A DNA stretch of 64,000 bases from Spirochaeta africana DSM 8902 (GTDB lineage: Bacteria; Spirochaetota; Spirochaetia; DSM-27196; DSM-8902), in the NCBI RefSeq assembly GCF_000242595.2, contig NC_017098.1, forward strand, positions 2,871,501 to 2,935,500, read 5' to 3'. Position numbers and translations under genes: made by a program. Shown in pieces: positions 17,969 to 25,729 of the stretch (within the stretch, counting starts at the first letter, position 1; each line of letters begins with the position of its first letter). The notes beneath the pieces are model-generated. The model was not told the DNA's origin and searched no databases. It saw nothing but the letters and a program-made list of their open reading frames with translations.

Positions 17969-19243
17969 TTACGTCCGGTAATCCGCATTTTCGGTAACGT
18001 ATTCATGCGACAGATCCGTGCCGAGCACAGATTCCTGCACATCGCCCATGCCAAGATCGATGTGTATCCTAACGCAGTCATCGTTTTGTGGATACCCGGT
18101 AATTCGCGGGTTCATACTGGCAGCCGTCAGGCGTTCGCTCAACTGCTGCTCCACCGCCGAGGAGAGCCGAAACGCTCCCTCCTGGAAAACCGGTACATCT
18201 TCTACCAGAATACGCACCGCCTCCGGCACTATCGGTATCCCGCTATTGCCGCAGTGGTCTCCCAGGGCTGCTACAATACGGCCAACATTCGGATCATTAC
18301 CGTAGATGGCAGTTTTGACCAGCGGAGAATTGACGATAGCCTTGCCACAGTCACGCGCCTCGGCAGAGCTTCGTGCCCCGGAAACCGTTACCTCTATAAC
18401 ATGGGCAACCCCCTCTCCGTTACGCACAATATCCTGTGCCAACCCCTGACAGACCTCGGCAACCATAGAGGAGAACTGTTCATAGGCAACCGTGCCACCC
18501 TTGCCGGAGCTCAGCAGCAGTGCCATGTCGGAGGTACTTTGATCGGAATCCACCGAGATGCGGTTAAAACTGGTCTCTACCGCGGCCGACAGGGCACGCT
18601 GACAGTCTTCCCTGCTTACCTCGAGATCCGTCACCAGAAACACCAGCATGGTGGCCATATTCGGCTCAATCATCCCGGCTCCCTTGGCGATACCAAGAAC
18701 ACTGCCCACTGCGCACCGGGCTGCACGGAGCTTGGGAAAGCTGTCGGTTGTCATGATTGCCCTGGCAACATCGATGGGCTGTGCCGATGTCTGCAGCAGC
18801 TGCGGCATGGCAGCCGTTATCTCCTGCAGCGGGAGGCTCCAGCCGATAATCCCGGTAGAAACACAGAACAATCCCTCGGGTGATGCACCGGACAGCCGCC
18901 CCAATTCCTGCTGCAACGCGGTGATATCCTGAAGGCCGGAGGGAGAACACACATTCGCGATACGATTGTTAACCAGTATGCCGCTTGCAGCTGCATGCTG
19001 CAGGATCTGCCGCCCGGAGATAACCGGGGCACCCGGAAAGCGGTTGCGGGTGAACACCCCGGCGAACGCTGTAACCGGTTGATCCGGCAGAATTGCTGCC
19101 AGATTCATGCGATACGGCTCCAGACCGGGCCGCTCGGACGGAACAAAGGTAAGCGTGGTCCAGCGGCCGGAAAACCCGGCCGGCCAGTCGCCGCGCTGCA
19201 TCAGTTCATCATGGTAGGCTTGAATAGAGGCGGTGTGCTGCAT
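17969..19243 (-). CDS. argJ: Bifunctional ornithine acetyltransferase / N-acetylglutamate synthase ArgJ
   Basis: Arginine biosynthesis enzyme that recycles acetyl from N-acetylornithine to glutamate, and in bifunctional forms also uses acetyl-CoA. The 424-aa precursor shows the self-cleavage motif KGAGMIEPNMATML with nucleophile Thr198, which splits alpha and beta chains. Other conserved parts are STGIIGWSLP, the DSDQSTSD block and the KTAIYGNDPNVGRI segment. The start ATG follows TGGGGG and a TATAAA box only six bases upstream, so it may be transcribed as a near-leaderless mRNA. It lies 14 bp after DUF1007. Mono- or bifunctionality cannot be told from sequence by eye. Confidence 0.95.
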   Translation of the reverse strand: MQHTASIQAYHDELMQRGDWPAGFSGRWTTLTFVPSERPGLEPYRMNLAAILPDQPVTAFAGVFTRNRFPGAPVISGRQILQHAAASGILVNNRIANVCSPSGLQDITALQQELGRLSGASPEGLFCVSTGIIGWSLPLQEITAAMPQLLQTSAQPIDVARAIMTTDSFPKLRAARCAVGSVLGIAKGAGMIEPNMATMLVFLVTDLEVSREDCQRALSAAVETSFNRISVDSDQSTSDMALLLSSGKGGTVAYEQFSSMVAEVCQGLAQDIVRNGEGVAHVIEVTVSGARSSAEARDCGKAIVNSPLVKTAIYGNDPNVGRIVAALGDHCGNSGIPIVPEAVRILVEDVPVFQEGAFRLSSAVEQQLSERLTAASMNPRITGYPQNDDCVRIHIDLGMGDVQESVLGTDLSHEYVTENADYRT

Positions 19244-19257
19244 CCCCCATTTATACC

Positions 19258-19854
19258 CTAATCCCAGCGGATATGGAACATCTCGGGCACGATCAGGTTG
19301 AAGTAGTAGCGGCGGTCGGGGCGCTCACGGGTTTCACTGCGAGTCCCTGCCGGGACATCACCGCGAAAGGAAACCGGCTGCTGCGGGTAGTCAAAGTAGG
19401 AGTAGTAGGAATCGTCATATACGCCGACGACTATCTCCCGCACCCCTCTCAAAACTGCGGCATCCGGGCCATCAGGCTGCGGCAGAGGTACACGAAAGGA
19501 ATATACCAGGGTTCTGCCATCGACCTCAGCATGGAAATCCCGCACCTCGGTAATCGGAACCTCCTGGCCATCGACCAGGATATGCAGGAAATAATTGTAA
19601 TGGGAAAGGTTATCGAAGGCTCCGCTGCGAATATCCGCTATCTGGCGGCTGTTAAGCGAGGAACTGCCGCCGGCGAAATCCAGCAGTATCATCCGACTGA
19701 AGAAATCATCGAACTCCCAGCGGGTGTGAACCGCCGTCGGGACATCGTCGGTAAATTCAACCTCGGCCCTGGCCGAGATAAATACGTGCGGGTGGGCACT
19801 GATATTCAAGGTAATGCCGGCGAGCACCGCCGACAAGCAGAGTAATCTGCGCAT
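19258..19854 (-). CDS. DUF1007-family exported protein
   Basis: A 198-aa exported protein with a signal peptide (MRRLLCLSAVLAGITLNISA) and the DUF1007 hallmark HPHVFISARAEVEF right after the cleavage site. DUF1007 proteins are the periplasmic components of putative nickel/cobalt uptake or efflux systems, often next to RcnA/NicO-like permeases; no such permease is next to it here. The long upstream extension of the frame is discarded because the signal peptide starts at 19854 and a promoter (TTGTTC-N17-TACCAT) ends six bases before that ATG. Confidence 0.82.
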   Translation of the reverse strand: MRRLLCLSAVLAGITLNISAHPHVFISARAEVEFTDDVPTAVHTRWEFDDFFSRMILLDFAGGSSSLNSRQIADIRSGAFDNLSHYNYFLHILVDGQEVPITEVRDFHAEVDGRTLVYSFRVPLPQPDGPDAAVLRGVREIVVGVYDDSYYSYFDYPQQPVSFRGDVPAGTRSETRERPDRRYYFNLIVPEMFHIRWD

Positions 19855-19860
19855 ATGGCT

Positions 19861-19889
19861 ATGGTACTGAGAAAAACCCTTTTGAACAA
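19861..19889 (-). promoter_or_regulatory. Promoter of the DUF1007 gene (minus arm of overlapping divergent pair)
   Basis: Minus-strand TTGTTC (19884-19889), 17-nt spacer, TACCAT (19861-19866), then six bases to the ATG. The -35 box overlaps the opposite-strand -35 of the lipoprotein gene by four bases. Confidence 0.5.
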
Positions 19890-19910
19890 CCTCGGTGCGT
19901 GTGCTACTAT
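19882..19910 (+). promoter_or_regulatory. Promoter of the 19918 lipoprotein gene (plus arm of overlapping divergent pair)
   Basis: TTGAAC (19882-19887), 17-nt spacer, TACTAT (19905-19910), then seven bases to the ATG with no SD; transcription should start at or next to the start codon. Confidence 0.65.
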
Positions 19911-19917
19911 CATCGGT

Positions 19918-20301
19918 ATGAAGACCACGATAACCGTATTGAGCGCCGTACTGCTGACCATTCTGGCAATCGGCTGCCAGACAGTTCCCTCGGATATCCC
20001 TGAGGATCTGACACCGATGGAGTACTTTCAGCGAGGCCAGGACGAGGTTGATCGCCGGAATTTTCGCGGCGGGCTGGCATATTACGAAACATTTCTGGAG
20101 CGCTACCCGGATGACATCGAGAATGGGGTAGTTGCCGAGTACTGGGTAGCCTTTATCCATCATAAAATGGGCGAGCGCGAAACGGCGATTGCCGGCTTTA
20201 CCGAACTGCTGGCCCAGGAAGACGAACTGCAGGGGCGGGTTCCCGAGTGGCCCTTCATTCTGTCACGTCGTGTACTGGAAGAGATGGGCGAGGAGTCCTG
20301 A
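19918..20301 (+). CDS. Small TPR-like lipoprotein
   Basis: A 127-aa lipoprotein: signal peptide MKTTITVLSAVLLTILAIG and Cys in AIGCQTVP. The mature part holds one or two TPR-like helical pairs (EYFQRGQDEVDRRNFRGGLAYYETFLERYP, split here as a description of residues about 38-67; then AEYWVAFIHHKMGERETAIA). Such small YfiO/TPR lipoproteins sit on the envelope as adaptors, but no specific partner is evident. An ATG 63 bases upstream is rejected because it lies before the promoter -10 box. It is monocistronic; the next gene is convergent and 152 bp away. Confidence 0.78.
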   Translation: MKTTITVLSAVLLTILAIGCQTVPSDIPEDLTPMEYFQRGQDEVDRRNFRGGLAYYETFLERYPDDIENGVVAEYWVAFIHHKMGERETAIAGFTELLAQEDELQGRVPEWPFILSRRVLEEMGEES

Positions 20302-20453
20302 TCCCGGCAGAGCATCTTTCGGGAACGGCTCTGCAGACAACAGGCACAGGCGCACTGGCGGCAGCTCCGCCGGCAAAGACACCGGCAGACACCGGAGCGC
20401 GCCTGCCGTGATCCTGCGCGGATTCAGCAGAGCGCACCCGCTGTTAGTAGTGT
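20302..20453. other. Convergent intergenic spacer with a small hairpin
   Basis: A 7-bp stem gcagagc/gctctgc (20307-20313 and 20328-20334) follows the lipoprotein stop but lacks a T-run. The rest is GC-rich with short repeats of ggcagacaccgg type and no convincing ORF. Confidence 0.35.
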
Positions 20454-21599
20454 TCAGTAGGGCGCAACCAGCACCGGATGTATCTGCACCCCGAGTTCTG
20501 CGGCAGCCTCCATCACCATCGACTCGTCTACGTGGCCTCGGGGCCGGGGGTGCGGCGGTGCATCCCCAACCAGGATGATACGTCGCTCCTCGGCCTGCCA
20601 CTCATACCCCATCAAGGCTGCATACAAGCCCTCGTACACCGCTTCCGGAATATCCCTGCCCCCACGGGCAACGGCGCGGTTGATGTAATTCTGTACTGCC
20701 GACATATCATCAGTCATGGGGAATTTCCTGGTCAGATACTCCTCCATGTAATCACGAAAGAACACCACGCCGATTCGCCATTCCGGAAATCTGTCGGTCG
20801 CTTCCTCCAGCATTGGCACCAGATCCTGCTGCAGCTGCGGCATGTAGGGATACATACTCTGGGTAGTATCCAGCACCAGTGCAATCTCCAGCCCCACCGG
20901 GGGAGCCTCGTCCAGCACCTCCTGCAGGGCAGCGGTTATGTCCTGCGGATCCTCTACATATCGCATCCGGGTTTCCGTCTGCTCGGCCAGCCTGGAAAAG
21001 GTTTCGTCGGCAATGGGATGAAATGGTCCATCCTCGGTTGGGGGCGTAGTAGGCTGCTGCACCGTATCCTGGGTAACCCGGATACGGAAGGGATTGTCCA
21101 GAAATGCACCACGGTAATCTGCAAATGGCAGAGCAAAGGTACGAATGTTAATGTAGGTTCCATCCCGGATCTCCAGTTCACCGCTGCGGCTCCACGGATA
21201 GCCATATACCGTGATATAGGGGATAAAAACCCGGAATGCCTGCCCGAACTCCGGATCCTCCCTGATGGTACTGGAGACCAGGCTCTGACCGCGAGTTTCC
21301 TCAAGCGGTTCTCCATCCAGCAGTCGCACCTCGCCCCGATTGGCCGGATGATTCCCCGGATCCCGCAAGGCATAACTGGCAGCAGCCCGCTCGGGATGCT
21401 CCGTCGACTCAACGATCAGCACCGAGCCGACATCCTCGTGAGCCCGGATATAGAGGTAAAAACCGCCATCCAGGCTCTCCTCTATCCGGACATCATCCGG
21501 TGTCAGCTCCATTGCATGTATCCCGCCGCCGATAACCGCCAGCAGGCACACAACCACACAGCCGTACCCCCGGCGCCACACACTTTTTTTGCCGCTCAT
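20454..21599 (-). CDS. Exported VWA-domain protein
   Basis: A 381-aa exported protein. After a signal peptide (about 1-29, GGGIHA) comes an N-terminal beta-rich region of about 170 residues, then a von Willebrand A domain in the last 150 residues with MIDAS DTTQSM and a late GDAPPHPRP loop. It resembles vWFA proteins that pair with small exported proteins and may act in envelope protein-protein contacts; no catalytic role is suggested. It follows the 21632 exported protein by 32 bp and lies at the end of the glmS transcript. Confidence 0.78.
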   Translation of the reverse strand: MSGKKSVWRRGYGCVVVCLLAVIGGGIHAMELTPDDVRIEESLDGGFYLYIRAHEDVGSVLIVESTEHPERAAASYALRDPGNHPANRGEVRLLDGEPLEETRGQSLVSSTIREDPEFGQAFRVFIPYITVYGYPWSRSGELEIRDGTYINIRTFALPFADYRGAFLDNPFRIRVTQDTVQQPTTPPTEDGPFHPIADETFSRLAEQTETRMRYVEDPQDITAALQEVLDEAPPVGLEIALVLDTTQSMYPYMPQLQQDLVPMLEEATDRFPEWRIGVVFFRDYMEEYLTRKFPMTDDMSAVQNYINRAVARGGRDIPEAVYEGLYAALMGYEWQAEERRIILVGDAPPHPRPRGHVDESMVMEAAAELGVQIHPVLVAPY

Positions 21600-21631
21600 G
21601 ATGTATCTATCGGCGAAAGATTATGGTCGAA

Positions 21632-22114
21632 TTAGCGCGGCATCGGCAGCAGTGCCGGAAAGGGATCACGGTTAAAATCTGGCTGCCCGCGCAAGGCGGC
21701 CATTTCGACCATGAGCAGGCCAAGGAAGCTGCAGCCGGTGGATGCAGTGTAGCTTTCAGCAGGAAACCAGATAAGCAGATCGGCTTGTTCGACCGGCACC
21801 AGGAACACCAGCCCGTACCGGGTGGCAGAATAATACTCATGACCGTTGCAGGCACGCCGTTCCCAGCTGCCCTGGCGGATACTTCCCTGCAGACGTTCTG
21901 TATCGGCCAGAGCAACCTCGACACTGCCGCCCGCACCACGGTACACCGCATAGAGGTATTCGGAGGTATCACGATTCGATACCGGCAGTCCCTGACGAGG
22001 CAGCGGTCCGCGCTGCAGGACAAACTCTACCGGCGCGGAGATGGCAGGCAGGGCGGCCGCGGCAAGCAGCACCCCTGCCAGCAGCATCACCCGGAGCAGA
22101 CCTCCTCCCTGCAT
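21632..22114 (-). CDS. Exported hypothetical protein
   Basis: A 160-aa secreted protein with signal peptide ending near LPAISA, and no recognised family. It has two features worth noting: a Cys in WERRACNGHEYY and a second in TGCSFLGLL, which could pair in the periplasm. The ATG at 22114 overlaps the glmS stop as TGATG, the same junction as batB/batC; a GTG one codon earlier is also open. Co-expression with glmS and the downstream VWA protein suggests an envelope role, but function is unknown. Confidence 0.7.
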   Translation of the reverse strand: MQGGGLLRVMLLAGVLLAAAALPAISAPVEFVLQRGPLPRQGLPVSNRDTSEYLYAVYRGAGGSVEVALADTERLQGSIRQGSWERRACNGHEYYSATRYGLVFLVPVEQADLLIWFPAESYTASTGCSFLGLLMVEMAALRGQPDFNRDPFPALLPMPR

Positions 22115-23937
22115 CACTCTACCGTTACACTTTTTGCCAGGTTGCGCGGCTGGTCCACATTATGCCCCAGAATCAGCGCCATATAGTACGACAGCAGCTG
22201 CATTGGCACCATAAGCAGGAACGGGTACACAATCGGAGAGGCATTCGGGACAAAAAAAACATCGTCCGCGATTCCGGCAACCTCCCGGTCACCCTCGACC
22301 GCGATTGCAATCACCGGCCCCTTCCGCGCCTTGATCTCTTTCATGTTGGACAGAACCTTGTCGCGCAGCGGATCGTTTGGAACCAGGAAAAGACTCGGGG
22401 TTTCCTCATTGACCAGGGCGATCGGACCGTGCTTGATTTCGGCGGCACTGTAGCCCTCGGCATGAATATAGGAGACCTCTTTCAGCTTGAGAGCTCCTTC
22501 CAGGGCAACCGGATAATTGATACCTCGCCCCAGAAACAGGAAACTGCGGGCATAGCTGTACTTTTCCGCAAGCTCCTGAATGCTGTCAGCGCGGGAAAGG
22601 ACCTGCTGCAGCAGCGCTGGCACCCCGTCCATAGCCTGTACCAGCGCCAGCCCTTCCTCGAAGGACATATGCCGCATGCGGGCCATAAACAGGGAGAACA
22701 GATACAGCACCGTCAGCTGGCTGGTAAATGCCTTGGTTGATGCTACCGCAATCTCGGGCCCGGAATGGGTATATACCCCCCCGTCAGACTCACGCGGAAT
22801 GGTAGCACCAACCACGTTGCAGATCCCCAGGACCTTGGCTCCCTTGCGCTGCAGTTCACGCATCGCATACAGGGTGTCGGCTGTCTCACCGGACTGGGAG
22901 ACCACAAAATACAGGGTGTTACGCTCTACGATAGGATTGCGATACCGCAGCTCGCTGGACAACTCCGCGGTACAGGGGATCCGGGCCAGCTGCTCCAGCA
23001 GATAGGCCCCCACCATGCCGGCATGATAGCTTGTTCCGGACGCAACGATCTTTACCCGTTCAATATTGAGCAGCTCCTGGCGGTCAAGGTTCAGCCCGCC
23101 CAGGTGAGCAGTCGCATTTTCGAACTCTATCCGCCCCTGCATAGCGCGCAGAATCGACTCCGGCTGTTCGAATATCTCTTTCTGCATGAAGTGCGCAAAG
23201 CTGCCCTTCTCGATCTCCTCGAGCTCCCAGCTGACTACATCGATCTGCTTGGTAATAACATTGTCTCGCAAATCGGTAGTGCGGTAGCCCTCGGGGGTAA
23301 TTACGGCAACCTCGCCATCCTCAAGATAGACCACCTGCTTGGTATGCCCCATGATAGCTGTCACATCCGAGGCGAGAAACACCTCATCCTCGCCAATCCC
23401 CAACACCAGCGGCGAGCCGTTGCGGGCGCCCACAATAAGATCAGGCTGATCGGTGTGCATTACCAGTACCCCGTAGGTTCCGCGCAGCAATGACAGAGCC
23501 TGTTTTACCGCCCGCTCCAGGTCGCCATCATAATATGAGGCAATCAGGTGTACGATTACCTCTGAATCGGTTTCACTGCGAAAAGAGACACCCTGCCCGA
23601 TCAGTTTTTCCTTGAGGGCCGAGTGATTCTCGATGATACCATTGTGCACCACGGCGATCCTGCTGGCGGCATCCAGGTGCGGATGGGCGTTCAGGTCGTT
23701 TACCTCTCCATGGGTTGCCCACCGGGTATGGCCGATGCCCCACTGCCCGGGGAGCACCTCAGGCACCTCGCGACGAAGATCCGCTATCTTGCCGGTCTTT
23801 TTGACCAGCTGCAGCCGCCCTTGATGGCCGACACACAAACCGGCGGAGTCATACCCGCGATATTCCAGCCGTTTCAGCCCTTCAAGAATAACATCAACGG
23901 CCGGTTTCGGCCCACAATAGCCAATAATTCCACACAT
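22114..23937 (-). CDS. glmS: Glutamine-fructose-6-phosphate aminotransferase (isomerizing) GlmS
   Basis: Makes glucosamine-6-phosphate from fructose-6-phosphate and glutamine, the first step to UDP-GlcNAc for peptidoglycan and glycans. 607 aa, the normal length. Cys2 of MCGIIGY is the glutaminase nucleophile; residues about 1-240 form the Ntn amidotransferase and 290-607 two SIS isomerase domains (SGTSYHAG, SQSGETADT, ending in NLAKSVTVE). No SD precedes the ATG; a TATGTT box ends six bases upstream, so the mRNA is probably leaderless. There is no room for a glmS ribozyme. Confidence 0.97.
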   Translation of the reverse strand: MCGIIGYCGPKPAVDVILEGLKRLEYRGYDSAGLCVGHQGRLQLVKKTGKIADLRREVPEVLPGQWGIGHTRWATHGEVNDLNAHPHLDAASRIAVVHNGIIENHSALKEKLIGQGVSFRSETDSEVIVHLIASYYDGDLERAVKQALSLLRGTYGVLVMHTDQPDLIVGARNGSPLVLGIGEDEVFLASDVTAIMGHTKQVVYLEDGEVAVITPEGYRTTDLRDNVITKQIDVVSWELEEIEKGSFAHFMQKEIFEQPESILRAMQGRIEFENATAHLGGLNLDRQELLNIERVKIVASGTSYHAGMVGAYLLEQLARIPCTAELSSELRYRNPIVERNTLYFVVSQSGETADTLYAMRELQRKGAKVLGICNVVGATIPRESDGGVYTHSGPEIAVASTKAFTSQLTVLYLFSLFMARMRHMSFEEGLALVQAMDGVPALLQQVLSRADSIQELAEKYSYARSFLFLGRGINYPVALEGALKLKEVSYIHAEGYSAAEIKHGPIALVNEETPSLFLVPNDPLRDKVLSNMKEIKARKGPVIAIAVEGDREVAGIADDVFFVPNASPIVYPFLLMVPMQLLSYYMALILGHNVDQPRNLAKSVTVE

Positions 23938-24018
23938 AGAGGCAACATAGCATGCTTTTCCATGAATTTCTATTGCGCAGGTGATGCAAACCGCGCTTTT
24001 GCTGCTGTATTACCAGGT

Positions 24019-25071
24019 ATGAAGACTATGTTCAGCCACCATTCACCACACGCGGCACTGCTGTCGAAGGTATCCCTGTGCTGGTTCGGCTTGCTTGTCG
24101 CGGCATGCAGCCCCTACGGAGATGTACAGATGTTTCTGACCGACGGCCTGCGCCCTCCGGTGGTCACCACGGTACGATTCACCTCTGCCACCCGTATAGA
24201 GATCAGTTGTGACACCCCGCTGCAGCGGGCCGCCCTGAGAACAGACCCCCCGACGGTGATCAGTGACAGCGGGATCGAGGGAGATATGGCCTGGTTCGAG
24301 CTTGCCGAGGAGGTAGCAATTGGCAGCCGCTACGCCCTGTTCGCAGCGCTGCAGGGTCGCAACGGCCATTCAGCCCAGGTGATGAGGTGGGCGTACGGCT
24401 ACAACCCCCGTCCGGTAGACATGATCCTGAACGAGGTGATTATGCGAGGATCCGGCAACAATCCGGACTGTCTGGAATTTCTGGTTCGAAGCGGCGGCAA
24501 TCTCGGTGGTACGGCCTGGTATCTCGGCACCTCTGCGGTGCACGACGCTGCCTACATCTTTCCTGCCGTAGAGGTTGCTGCCGGCGACTATATTATCCTG
24601 CATGTCCGCCCCGAAGGGCTGCCGGAAGAGCAGGATGAACTGGGTGCCGACCTCGCCCTCTCCGGCGGCAAGCAGAGCCATCCGCAGGCGCGTGACCTGT
24701 GGCTGCCAGAGGCGGTCGGACTGCCCAGCAACAACGGGGTCCTTACCCTGTACAGCAGCCCCGACGGGGAACTTCTGGATGCCCTGCTGTACAGTAACCG
24801 CAGCAGCGCATCCGACACTGCCTACCGCGGATTCGGCACCACCAAAATGCTGGGCTGGGTCGACTCTCTGGCCGAACAGGGTGGCTGGATCGGCGAATAC
24901 GAATTGCTGAGACCGGAAGACGCGGTATCCCCGGAGGGCTCTACCGGAACCCGCTCCGTCAATCGCCGCTACCCGCCTGTGGTTACCCGCAGCCGCAGCG
25001 ACTGGCATATCGTTCCTACCCTTGGCGCTACCATGGGATCACAGAACAGCAATGAGATATACGAGCCGTAG
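24019..25071 (+). CDS. Lamin-tail-like lipoprotein
   Basis: A 350-aa lipoprotein: signal sequence with lipobox LVAAC, then a beta-rich N-terminal domain (about 35-120) and a lamin-tail-like (LTD) Ig-fold domain starting at MILNEVIMRGSGNNPDCLEF, with the typical later YIILHVRPEG strand. LTD domains occur in secreted proteins linked to nucleases or surface adhesion; this one has no enzymatic partner domain. The start ATG at 24019 gives a complete signal peptide; earlier in-frame codons lie inside the glmS promoter region. It converges with thioredoxin, stops 4 bp apart. Confidence 0.7.
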   Translation: MKTMFSHHSPHAALLSKVSLCWFGLLVAACSPYGDVQMFLTDGLRPPVVTTVRFTSATRIEISCDTPLQRAALRTDPPTVISDSGIEGDMAWFELAEEVAIGSRYALFAALQGRNGHSAQVMRWAYGYNPRPVDMILNEVIMRGSGNNPDCLEFLVRSGGNLGGTAWYLGTSAVHDAAYIFPAVEVAAGDYIILHVRPEGLPEEQDELGADLALSGGKQSHPQARDLWLPEAVGLPSNNGVLTLYSSPDGELLDALLYSNRSSASDTAYRGFGTTKMLGWVDSLAEQGGWIGEYELLRPEDAVSPEGSTGTRSVNRRYPPVVTRSRSDWHIVPTLGATMGSQNSNEIYEP

Positions 25072-25075
25072 CTGA

Positions 25076-25393
25076 TTACAGATGCTTCTCCAGTAACTGA
25101 ACCAGGCTGTCCTTTGGTGCCGCACCAAGATGGCGATCCACCTCTTCCCCGCCCTTGAACACCACCATGGTCGGGATACTGATCACCTCGTACTCGGCAG
25201 CAAGATCCCCCTGGGAGTCTACATCCACCTTGGCAATCTTTACCTTGCCGGCATACGTTGCAGACAACTCCTCCAGAACCGGGGCCACCATCTTGCACGG
25301 CATACACCAGTCCGCCCAGAAATCGACCAGCACCGGGACGTCTGCCTCCAGCACCTCGGCCGCAAAATTATCCTTGGTTACTTCAATTTCCAC
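25076..25393 (-). CDS. trxA: Thioredoxin with WCMPC active site
   Basis: A 105-aa cytosolic thiol-disulfide reductase. The start is taken as GTG at 25393, which has AGGAGG five bases upstream; an upstream TTG frame is rejected for lack of an SD. The active site is FWADWCMPCK (Cys30, Cys33), with Met in place of the usual Gly of WCGPC. The cis-Pro loop ISIPTMVVF and the C-terminal helix are intact. It may be the general thioredoxin; a Trx reductase is not in the window. It is monocistronic and convergent with the lipoprotein gene. Confidence 0.93.
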   Translation of the reverse strand: MEIEVTKDNFAAEVLEADVPVLVDFWADWCMPCKMVAPVLEELSATYAGKVKIAKVDVDSQGDLAAEYEVISIPTMVVFKGGEEVDRHLGAAPKDSLVQLLEKHL

Positions 25394-25729
25394 GCAGTCC
25401 TCCTGCTGCAATCATGGTACATTCACACACGCAGGTCAAACCGTGACGCAGTGACACCATTTTTATTGGCTACCCTCTGCGGCCATCCCCTCAGGCCTCG
25501 AACAACGGAACGGGCATCAGCAGCAGTGGGCACCGGAACGCCGTGGCTTTCCCGCGCAGGCCACGGTGTTCCCGTTCGGCTGCGGCGCTCCCGCGCAGGC
25601 CACGGCTTTCCCGTTCGGCTGCGGCGCAGATTCCGCTTGACGACACCACGATGAACTGCGTACCGTTTACTGCATACAGCGAGCTGTATTATGCACCGGC
25701 TGCTGAAGGCATCCGGCAAAGGAGTTACC
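25394..25729. other. Intergenic region with tandem repeats, no gene
   Basis: This 336-bp divergent gap holds the 39-bp tandem repeat at 25551-25628 and a weak promoter candidate for the aldehyde dehydrogenase (GTTTAC 25665-25670, 16-nt spacer, TATTAT 25687-25692). No credible ORF or RNA gene was recognised. Confidence 0.6.
25551..25628. repeat. Two tandem 39-bp GC-rich repeats
   Basis: Units 25551-25589 and 25590-25628 differ at only about three positions and start with cccgcgcaggccacgg. A partial third copy (ccgtggctttcccg) precedes them and can pair with the ccacgg of the first unit. Confidence 0.8.

Noticed and set aside
19855-20301. Lipoprotein start at the ATG 63 bases upstream
   Set aside because: That ATG lies before the promoter and would displace the lipoprotein signal; 19918 fits both.
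23938-24018. glmS ribozyme or riboswitch
   Set aside because: The expected transcript begins almost at the ATG, leaving no room for a ribozyme.
25551-25628. Possible CRISPR array
   Set aside because: Only two direct, immediately adjacent units with no spacers and no cas genes.
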